A model generated the notes under the pieces. The model worked only from the letters and a program-made list of their open reading frames with translations, did not search any database and was not told the origin of the DNA. A DNA stretch of 16,083 nucleotides, from positions 1 to 16,083 of the forward strand of contig CAJMLF010000032.1 in NCBI GenBank assembly GCA_905214235.1. The letters run 5' to 3'. A program made the translations under genes and the position numbers. Below, in pieces: positions 5,999 through 11,544 of the stretch (its first letter is position 1; every line of letters starts with the position of its first letter). The stretch is from an uncultured bacterium. GTDB taxonomy: Bacteria; Bacillota; Bacilli; Lactobacillales; Lactobacillaceae.

Positions 5999-7054
5999 AT
6001 GGCTTGTACTGGTATTGAATTGATTAGTAAGCAGGGTAATCCTTATTGGGGACGAACTCAAGATTTTGAACAACATTTTGAATATTCGGGGGTTAAAATT
6101 CCCAAAGGATACCACTTTTCATCGATGTATTCACCATTTGTTACCCGTCAAGCAGTAATGGGGATTATGTGGGCCAAGGATCTGCATAAATCTCCTGTGC
6201 TATTGGATGGAATTAACGAAAGTGGAATTTGTGGTGGTTCATTCTATTTTGATCACTTTTACCGATACGTTTCGACAGAAGAAATCAAAGCGAGTGGTAA
6301 AATCCCAATTCGGGGTGAAGAAATCTGTAGTTGGATTTTAACCCACTACAGTAGCCTCGATGAAATTAAAGAACGGTTGAACCAAGATGTTGGTGTGACC
6401 AACGATCCGGGTCCAATGATGGGGATGTCAGTACCGCAGCACTGTGTATTCATTGATGAAACTGGCCGTTCGATTGTGGTTGAGCCGTCAATTCCCAACG
6501 GATTTCAGATTTATGAAAATAAATTAGGTGTATTTACGAATGCGCCAAAGTTTGATTGGCATATTAATAACGTTAAATTATGGCTGGAACGTACTACTAA
6601 CCGAACTTATGATTATGACTTAAGTGAGACAATTAAACCAATTGAACTAGGAGAAGTAACCAGTGGGATGGTTGGCATTCCGGCTGACTATAAACCTGAA
6701 TCACGCTTCCTACACGCAGCATTTGCCAAATTGCTTTCACCATCAACGGATGATAGAGAAACACTTAATCAAATTTTCCAACTCCTTACTCCAGAAAATA
6801 CACCTAAGGGTTCTCTAAGAATTAATAATAATGGTGAAACCATCTATGCTTGGACACAATATACCGCTGGTTATGATATTAAGCAAAAACGATTGCTGGC
6901 CTTTACGTACGATAATCGTAACTTGCGGGAAATGGATTGGGGCAATTCTGCGGACTGGGAGAATCAACTTAATTTCTTCTCATTTATTGCTCCCCAAGAC
7001 ACGACTCCCTTTGTCGCCAAAGATAATTGGAAAGAGGGTGAAAATACTCTCTAA
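5999..7054 (+). CDS. Choloylglycine-hydrolase-family acylase with a one-residue pre-sequence
   Basis: The protein has 351 residues; TAAGGAGGTG (5981-5990) overlaps the upstream stop and sets the ATG at 5999. The N-terminus is MACTGIELIS, so the nucleophile Cys is residue 3, not 2. Spacing to other catalytic residues is kept: Arg19 and Asp22 (WGRTQDFE), Asn181 (VFTNAPKF), Arg236 (ESRFLHA). Activity would need removal of Met-Ala, comparable to the short pro-peptide of Bacillus sphaericus penicillin V acylase. The substrate loop (CGGSFYFDHFYRY) is unlike bile salt hydrolases. It is longer than the 300-residue relative at 1658-2560 and differs widely from it. Cytoplasmic, last gene of the operon, likely cleaving a linear amide bond in the transported compound. 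The identity of that compound is unknown. Confidence 0.85.
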   Translation: MACTGIELISKQGNPYWGRTQDFEQHFEYSGVKIPKGYHFSSMYSPFVTRQAVMGIMWAKDLHKSPVLLDGINESGICGGSFYFDHFYRYVSTEEIKASGKIPIRGEEICSWILTHYSSLDEIKERLNQDVGVTNDPGPMMGMSVPQHCVFIDETGRSIVVEPSIPNGFQIYENKLGVFTNAPKFDWHINNVKLWLERTTNRTYDYDLSETIKPIELGEVTSGMVGIPADYKPESRFLHAAFAKLLSPSTDDRETLNQIFQLLTPENTPKGSLRINNNGETIYAWTQYTAGYDIKQKRLLAFTYDNRNLREMDWGNSADWENQLNFFSFIAPQDTTPFVAKDNWKEGENTL

Positions 7055-7074
7055 ATAAAACCTAGTTATAAATG

Positions 7075-7128
7075 AATAACCTACCCAGGTAATACTTACA
7101 CCCCTTGGTATTACTTGAGTAGGTTATT
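7075..7128 (+). terminator. Long hairpin at the end of the acylase operon
   Basis: The arms at 7075-7095 and 7108-7128 can form about 21 pairs (AATAACCTAC with GTAGGTTATT, then inner CAGGTAATAC with GTATTACTTG), with one mismatch and one G-U, around a 12-base loop. It begins 20 bases after the stop. No T run follows, so it may be a factor-dependent terminator or an RNA-stabilising 3' hairpin. Confidence 0.6.
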
Positions 7129-7684
7129 ACTGTACTCCGTATATTTCAGTGTTAATAACCAAATTGATTTTTAACGTTTTTGCGAGATACACAGGGCGGA
7201 ATTAAAATGTAGGAAAACGGCGGGACTATAATGTCATCTAAGCAGACAGATGAAATAAAAAAATCATTATCTGTTTGGAAGACATTTTCTAAAACCAGGA
7301 ATGCAAAGAATAGTGCAGAAAATCATGTCATTCTAGTGCTAAAAAATTACTATAAAAACTCAATTAATAAAAGTACTATTTCACGTTGGGAGTAACTCTA
7401 TAAAGATCAAAGAGATAACGGATCACGACCTGATTTTCAGTATTATAGATGTTCAAAGGAAAACAATAAGAAACAAGTATGATTGATTCATGCTCCAAGC
7501 AGTAGTGGCTTAATGACGCATGAAATTTTATGAGCAACCATTATCCTTATCTGACTTGGTAAGTTGAATGCAATGGAAGTAGGTAAAAAACTATTATAAT
7601 GATGTTGTGGATATCGAAACCTTGTGTAAAATATATTGCTAATTTAACGGAATAATGAAATTTGAGTAAGGAGTGAGTTTAGAT
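7129..7684. other. Gene-poor region with a possible relic ORF
   Basis: The gap is AT-rich and decayed-looking. ATG at 7231 to TAA at 7395 encodes 54 residues ending NKSTISRWE. In the same frame beyond the stop comes LYKDQRDNGSRPDFQYY, which resembles the XRE helix-turn-helix continuation (SRWENG..RPDF) with an insertion. It may be a broken regulator, with weak support. TATAAT at 7595-7600 is a candidate -10 for the gene at 7685, with no good -35. Confidence 0.3.
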
Positions 7685-7948
7685 ATGGGGCCACTAGTCA
7701 AAGTGGTATCAAAGATTACCAGTAAAAACCAGGTAACTGTACCACGAAGCATTCGTGAAGTCCTTAAGGTTAACTCAGGTGATTCTATTGAATGGACCGT
7801 TGGTATTAGCGGGAACGTAACGGTTAAAAACGCTAATTATAATTTGTGGGATATTGTTAAAAGGCAACAAGTAGTTTATGGAAGCGTTGATACGTCAGAA
7901 ATTGAGTGGGGGACCAGATATCGACGGTTAGGACTCATTGCTATATGA
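7685..7948 (+). CDS. AbrB/MazE-type (SpoVT fold) antitoxin-like DNA-binding protein
   Basis: The protein has 87 residues. AAGGAG at 7668-7673 overlaps the alternative GTG at 7673, so the ATG at 7685 is preferred. The segment VSKITSKNQVTVPRSIREVL, then KVNSGDSIEWTV, is a complete SpoVT/AbrB swapped-hairpin DNA-binding domain, the type found in MazE-like antitoxins. The C-terminal part (NYNLWDIVKRQQVVYG, then DTSEIEWG) would be the toxin-binding tail. No toxin gene is visible downstream: 7949-8330 is full of stops in all frames. It is therefore an orphan antitoxin, a relic of a broken pair, or a stand-alone regulator. Confidence 0.8.
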   Translation: MGPLVKVVSKITSKNQVTVPRSIREVLKVNSGDSIEWTVGISGNVTVKNANYNLWDIVKRQQVVYGSVDTSEIEWGTRYRRLGLIAI

Positions 7949-8211
7949 AGAATTTTACCACTGCTTGTTATTATTAATCGTCGTAGACCATGCGTGCCCC
8001 AATATAGCTAGGCAAAAGCTGATGGCAGAGTAAGTATCCAATTATTATCGGGGAAATAGGGATATTTAATCAGTTCTTGATTTAATCTTTCGAAAAGGTT
8101 TAGAGAATACTATTAATGATGGATTTTACTTGATATCGATTTATAGTAGTATGATAAACTAAATGAAAGAGATCTTTGGAGAAAAGTGGTGCATTAATAA
8201 GGACCTTTAAG
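7949..8211. other. Intergenic stretch before the CRISPR-like repeats
   Basis: No convincing gene is seen. A possible promoter is TTGATA (8130-8135) with GATAAA (8153-8158), 17 bases apart, pointing toward the repeats at 8212. A 15-codon frame at 8163-8210 has no ribosome binding site. The AT-rich segment before 8212 occupies the place a CRISPR leader would. Confidence 0.3.
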
Positions 8212-8300
8212 TTAATCCCCATGTGTATGGGGGGAATCCCTAATACTACTTCGATTGATTCTTTAATATTTCATAATCCCCATATATATGGGGGAATTAT
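8212..8300 (+). CRISPR. Relic two-repeat CRISPR-like unit, type I-E-like
   Basis: Two similar units start at 8212 and 8273, exactly 61 bases apart. Each has CCCCAT...ATGGGG arms: CCCCATGTGTATGGGG and CCCCATATATATGGGG. Nineteen of the first 22 positions agree. The size (about 28-base repeat plus 33-base spacer), palindromic stem and left-repeat ending AATCC resemble type I-E repeats, which commonly end TGATCC. The second repeat is degenerate at its 3' end, as is usual for the leader-distal repeat. No cas gene and no further repeat 61 bases to either side is present. With only two diverged copies, a pair of unrelated palindromes cannot be excluded. Confidence 0.5.
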
Positions 8301-8361
8301 TGATGCATGATAAAGTACAATTTTCAATTTAATGAAGAGTAGTTGTGAGGAGAGACAATTC

Positions 8362-8562
8362 TTGAAAGAAAAAGTTACTGCATTCTATAGAAGCAAATAC
8401 TTTATTCCCGCTGTGGCGTTAGTTTTATTTATAATCGCTACAGCGGTTATTTACTTTGTACTTGAAGAGCTAAAGTTGTGGTTTGCCTTATTCTTAATAC
8501 TTTCCTTTATTGCTTTTTTAAAAGTGACTACTTTTCTCTTGAAATTATTTTTCACTTATTAA
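8362..8562 (+). CDS. Small two-helix membrane protein, function unknown
   Basis: The protein has 66 residues. The TTG at 8362 is preferred because GAGGAG (8347-8352) lies nine bases before it; the ATG at 8332 in the same frame has no ribosome binding site and would swallow this one. The sequence has a basic start (KEKVTAFYRSKYF), a first hydrophobic helix (PAVALVLFIIATAVIYFVL), a short EELK turn, and a second helix (WFALFLILSFIAFLKV). It is unrecognised. It begins 62 bases after the CRISPR-like relic. Small hydrophobic proteins of this size include membrane toxins, immunity proteins and stress peptides; nothing here distinguishes them. Confidence 0.5.
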   Translation: MKEKVTAFYRSKYFIPAVALVLFIIATAVIYFVLEELKLWFALFLILSFIAFLKVTTFLLKLFFTY

Positions 8563-8614
8563 TAGAAAATATATTACGGACTTTTATAAGCAAATCCTAA
8601 AAAGGAGGTGCCCC

Positions 8615-8926
8615 ATGGCAGCCAAATTAGACAAGCAATTCACTCAGGACGTCCTCAACACAGTGGACCTAATCCCGTACGGGCGAGTCACGACCTATGG
8701 CCAGATTGCCCGCATGATTTGCCGCCCGCGTAACGCCCGCCTCGTTGGTAAGGCACTGGGTAAATTTGGCGGGTGCGGTAAGCATCCCTGCCACCGGGTA
8801 GTCACGGCAAACGGTCGGTTGGCGCCTGGCTGGATTGACCAGCGGCCCATGCTAGAAGCGGAGGGGGTGCCGTTCAAAGATGCGACCCATGTCGACATTC
8901 GAAAATGCTTTTGGCGCGGCATCTAG
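8615..8926 (+). CDS. Small MGMT-family DNA alkyltransferase-like protein
   Basis: The protein has 103 residues and a clear AAAGGAGGTG before the ATG. It is the C-terminal DNA-binding/active-site domain of O6-methylguanine-DNA methyltransferase without the N-terminal domain. YGRVTTYGQIA is the recognition helix-turn-helix region and ARLVGKAL carries the base-flipping Arg. HPCHRVV retains the acceptor Cys59. True alkyltransferase-like (ATL) proteins have Trp there, so this may be catalytically competent, or may act as a lesion flag. It is the first gene of the GC-rich part. An overlapping frame begins inside its 3' end. Confidence 0.85.
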   Translation: MAAKLDKQFTQDVLNTVDLIPYGRVTTYGQIARMICRPRNARLVGKALGKFGGCGKHPCHRVVTANGRLAPGWIDQRPMLEAEGVPFKDATHVDIRKCFWRGI

Positions 8927-9317
8927 TTCCCGCAAGCTGGCTCCGTGGCCAATCCCGTGCCATGCTACCGCCCAGCGCCAAGCCAAAAATGGCTACGTCC
9001 AGGTCAAATACACCTGGGTAGTGGCCGGCTGGCATTACGAAGCCCGCTGGCATAGTCGGGTCCCCACCGCTCAAATCATCACCTATCCAAGCTGGCAACT
9101 CGACCGGATCCATCCCGGAAAGGGCTACGGCAAAGATGCTGCTCCCAGAAGGGCCCAAACCCTTGTCGGTGACCATTGGCTTGCTACGTCCCGTGTCCGC
9201 TACCTTATCCAGCAGGCTGCAAACAACCCAACTCCCGCAGCCCAAAGCTTTGTACGCGCGGTCCATCTACCAGCAGTCGTCACATATTTCCCGGGAAATA
9301 ATCAGGAGGTTCCAGCA
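8880..9317 (+). CDS. Unrecognised Trp/His-rich open frame running in frame into PrdX
   Basis: The frame is open from ATG at 8880 (second ATG 8889) through 9317 and on, without a stop, to 9797. The first about 35 residues overlap the MGMT-like gene or look unprotein-like. From about 8988 the sequence (GYVQVKYTWVVAGWHYEARW, then LDRIHPGKGYG, QTLVGDHWLATSRVRYLIQQ) looks like a real folded protein rich in Trp and Tyr, with the GC-rich third positions of its neighbours. No ribosome binding site marks its start. A stop codon seems to be missing just before prdX: CAG at 9303 sits where a TAG would end it. Either a degraded small gene whose stop was lost, or a true fusion. The family is not recognised. 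Confidence 0.4.
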
Positions 9318-9797
9318 ATGACTAATCAAATCCTAATATTATTGAAAGAACGACAGATTCCTTACCAATTGATTAACCATCCCCCGGTCTACACAGCCGC
9401 GGAAGCTGACCAATATGTCAACGGCTACACCTTTGCACGCGCCAAAAACCTCTTTCTGCACAGCCGGCAGGGCTTCTTTCTTATTATGCTTCCTGATAGC
9501 CAACGCTTGAACATGCGTCAGTTGAAAAAGCAGTTGGACACATCGCGACTCTCTTTTGCGCGCCCAGATGAGTTGAAAAAAATCCTTGCCATCGCCCCCG
9601 GGGCTGTATCTCCTTTTAATCTTATCAACGACCGCGACCACCAGGTTACCTTGGTCGTTGCGCGGCAGCTTCTCGAGTCGAATCTACCGCTTGGTTGTCA
9701 CCCCAACGACAACACTAAAACGGTAATCATTCCCGTCGACCGCCTCCTTAACCTCGTCAAGGAGTGGGGCAACCCCGTGCAAATTCTGGACTTGTAG
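9318..9797 (+). CDS. prdX: PrdX-type prolyl-tRNA editing deacylase (YbaK/ProX family)
   Basis: The protein has 159 residues from the ATG at 9318, with AGGAGG at 9304-9309. It is a single YbaK/ProRS-INS domain acting in trans to hydrolyse mischarged tRNA(Pro), typically Ala-tRNA(Pro). Family marks are HPPVYTAAEA near the N-terminus, the conserved Lys43 in KNLFL, LPDSQRLNMRQLKKQL, RLSFA, GAVSPFNLIND with the catalytic-loop Gly, and the C-terminal HPNDNTKTVII. Length fits PrdX. The frame is continuous with the uncharacterised frame upstream, but the good ribosome binding site indicates independent initiation. Confidence 0.85.
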   Translation: MTNQILILLKERQIPYQLINHPPVYTAAEADQYVNGYTFARAKNLFLHSRQGFFLIMLPDSQRLNMRQLKKQLDTSRLSFARPDELKKILAIAPGAVSPFNLINDRDHQVTLVVARQLLESNLPLGCHPNDNTKTVIIPVDRLLNLVKEWGNPVQILDL

Positions 9798-9907
9798 GAT
9801 CTTCTGCAGGCACTTTTAACGACTAATACCGGCACCTAGTAAGACAATTTATTGACATTGTTTCTAAAAAGATTGCCCATTATGTTCCAAAAGTGTTAGA
9901 GTGAGAA

Positions 9908-9916
9908 TGATATATT
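9908..9916 (+). promoter_or_regulatory. Extended -10 promoter of gshA
   Basis: TGATATATT provides a TGN plus TATATT (9911-9916) about 20 bases before the gshA ATG. The -35 is weak. A consensus TTGACA at 9852-9857 lies too far upstream to pair with it and has no good -10 at 17 bases. Confidence 0.35.
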
Positions 9917-9935
9917 ATGATTGGGAGGATGCTAG

Positions 9936-11471
9936 ATGGCTGATAAATATGACCAAATCAAGTCAGCTTTGAAAGAGCCCGAACTGAACGCCAAAATGTT
10001 TGCCTGCCAGTTCGGCTTAGAAGCTAAAAAGCATCGTGTGTTGACGAACGGCCGGGCCAGTCGGTACCCATATCCGGCTAATCTGCGGTCACGTCAATAC
10101 AACATTTACCTGAATTCAGGATTTACCGATGACATGATTGACTTTGAGACACCACCGGTAGTGGGGAGCCGCCATGCGGTTACTCACTTGAAGATGCTGG
10201 AACAGATTATGATTGAGCAGCTTCACAGCGATGAGCGCCTGTGGCCACTTAGCATGGCCCCCGCGCCGGTCTACCAACACGACATGGACTACCTGAAGGA
10301 CGCCTACTCCAAGCCGTGGGCCCAGGCCGACCATGATTACCTGGGAAATAAATATGGGGTTGCCAAGGAAATCATGGGTGATGTCCACATCAACTTTGGC
10401 TTGGATAGTGACCTCGTATCAACGCTCTACCAGCGTTTCTACACTGACGAGTACGATAATGAGGTTGCCTTCCGCAACCACCTCTACTTCAAGCTCGCCC
10501 AGGCCTACTACCTCTACCAATGGCTGTTCACCTACCTGTACGGGGCCAGCCCAGTTGCCGAGAACATGCCGCAGAGCTTCCCGGACAATATCGAACTCCC
10601 GGTCCGGAGCATTCGGGCCAGTGAGTACGGGGACGATAACAAGGCCAGTGAACGGATTACCTACAACTCTCTCGAAGAGCACGTTGACCAGCTGCAGGAG
10701 TACGTCGACAACGGAACCTTCTACAGCCTCAAGGAATTCTTCGGGCCCGTCCGCCTTCGTCACCACGACCAGGACATGCGGGACCTGCGGGGGGCAATGG
10801 CTGCCGGCATTGACTACCTCGAATTCCGAAACTTCGACCTTGACCCGCTCTCCCGGACAGGAATCAGTGATGATACCCTGAACTTCTTGGAGCTCCTCTT
10901 GTTAGACGCCATCGTCTCACCCCTTCCGGATGACTTGACGACCCGTCTGGCAAAGGCGCGTGAACTGAATAACGAGGTCGCCCTGCAGAAGCCGACGGAT
11001 GAGACCGACTGGATGAAGGACGCTGCCAACAAGCTGATTGACGAGCTCCAGGCCTTCGTGGAAGAGTTCAACGCTCCGCGGGAGTACAAGCTAGCGTTGA
11101 CCTTTGCTAAGCGGCGGGTGGAAGACCCGGCCCTGACCATCAGTGGTCAATTGGCTGACCGGATTGAAAATGGGAACCTCCTGTCATTCGGCTTGAAGAT
11201 TGCGAACGACCGGTACACTAACAATATCAACTACCAGCACCCGCTCCAGGCCATCAGCAAGGACTACTCGGATGACGTCCAGCGCCTGTTGCGGGCAGCA
11301 ATCGAGCTGGGGGTTCATTTTGAATTACAGCCAGATATGGTCACCCTCTATGTGGGGGGCCATAAGGAAATGTACCAGGCAGAAGAACCCCTCGACTTTA
11401 GTAAGGGCCCACGGGAATTTGTCTTGAACGCCTTCCCCGAAGCTCAGAAGTTGCAGGAACCACAAGAATAA
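9936..11471 (+). CDS. gshA: Glutamate-cysteine ligase (gamma-glutamylcysteine synthetase)
   Basis: The protein has 511 residues and a GGGAGG site before the ATG. It joins L-glutamate and L-cysteine with ATP to gamma-glutamylcysteine, the first step to glutathione. Recognisable segments are MIDFETPP (about 67-74), MGDVHINFGLD (147-157), LPVRSIRASEYGDD (221-234), YNSLEEHVDQLQEYVDNGT (243-261), FFGPVRLR, and the strongly conserved YLEFRNFDLDPLSRTGIS (294-311). The protein ends without the C-terminal ATP-grasp domain of bifunctional GshAB (about 750 residues), so it makes only the dipeptide unless gshB lies elsewhere. It has its own promoter and a hairpin at 11491-11521. Confidence 0.88.
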   Translation: MADKYDQIKSALKEPELNAKMFACQFGLEAKKHRVLTNGRASRYPYPANLRSRQYNIYLNSGFTDDMIDFETPPVVGSRHAVTHLKMLEQIMIEQLHSDERLWPLSMAPAPVYQHDMDYLKDAYSKPWAQADHDYLGNKYGVAKEIMGDVHINFGLDSDLVSTLYQRFYTDEYDNEVAFRNHLYFKLAQAYYLYQWLFTYLYGASPVAENMPQSFPDNIELPVRSIRASEYGDDNKASERITYNSLEEHVDQLQEYVDNGTFYSLKEFFGPVRLRHHDQDMRDLRGAMAAGIDYLEFRNFDLDPLSRTGISDDTLNFLELLLLDAIVSPLPDDLTTRLAKARELNNEVALQKPTDETDWMKDAANKLIDELQAFVEEFNAPREYKLALTFAKRRVEDPALTISGQLADRIENGNLLSFGLKIANDRYTNNINYQHPLQAISKDYSDDVQRLLRAAIELGVHFELQPDMVTLYVGGHKEMYQAEEPLDFSKGPREFVLNAFPEAQKLQEPQE

Positions 11472-11490
11472 ATATCCTAAAATAATAAGC

Positions 11491-11524
11491 GGAGGTTGGC
11501 GCAGACAGCGTCAGCCTCTCCTTT
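11491..11524 (+). terminator. Terminator after gshA
   Basis: GGAGGTTGGCGC (11491-11502) and GCGTCAGCCTCTCC (11508-11521) pair with two G-U and a small bulge around AGACA. Only TTT then GTAATT follows. Termination is probably partial, allowing some read-through to 11545. Confidence 0.6.
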
Positions 11525-11544
11525 GTAATTAGCGAGGTGCAGGC

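Noticed and set aside
8151..8361. Additional CRISPR repeats at 61-base steps on either side
   Set aside because: Sequences at 8151-8178 and 8334-8361 lack the CCCCAT/ATGGGG arms, so the array is limited to two units.
8615..8926. Alkyltransferase-like (ATL) protein without methyltransferase activity
   Set aside because: ATL proteins carry Trp in place of the acceptor Cys; this one has the PCHRV motif intact.
8874..9266. 130-residue minus-strand open frame opposite the Trp-rich frame
   Set aside because: No ribosome binding site on the minus strand, Gly/Pro-rich unprotein-like composition, and overlap with the MGMT-like gene end; it mirrors the plus-strand codon pattern.
9852..9880. TTGACA as the gshA -35
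   Set aside because: No -10 at 16-18 bases (GCCCAT region); the extended -10 at 9908-9916 is better placed.
10333..10881. 182-residue plus-strand frame inside gshA
   Set aside because: Extreme Ser/Thr/Arg content from an out-of-frame reading of GC-ending codons; gshA is clearly the real gene.
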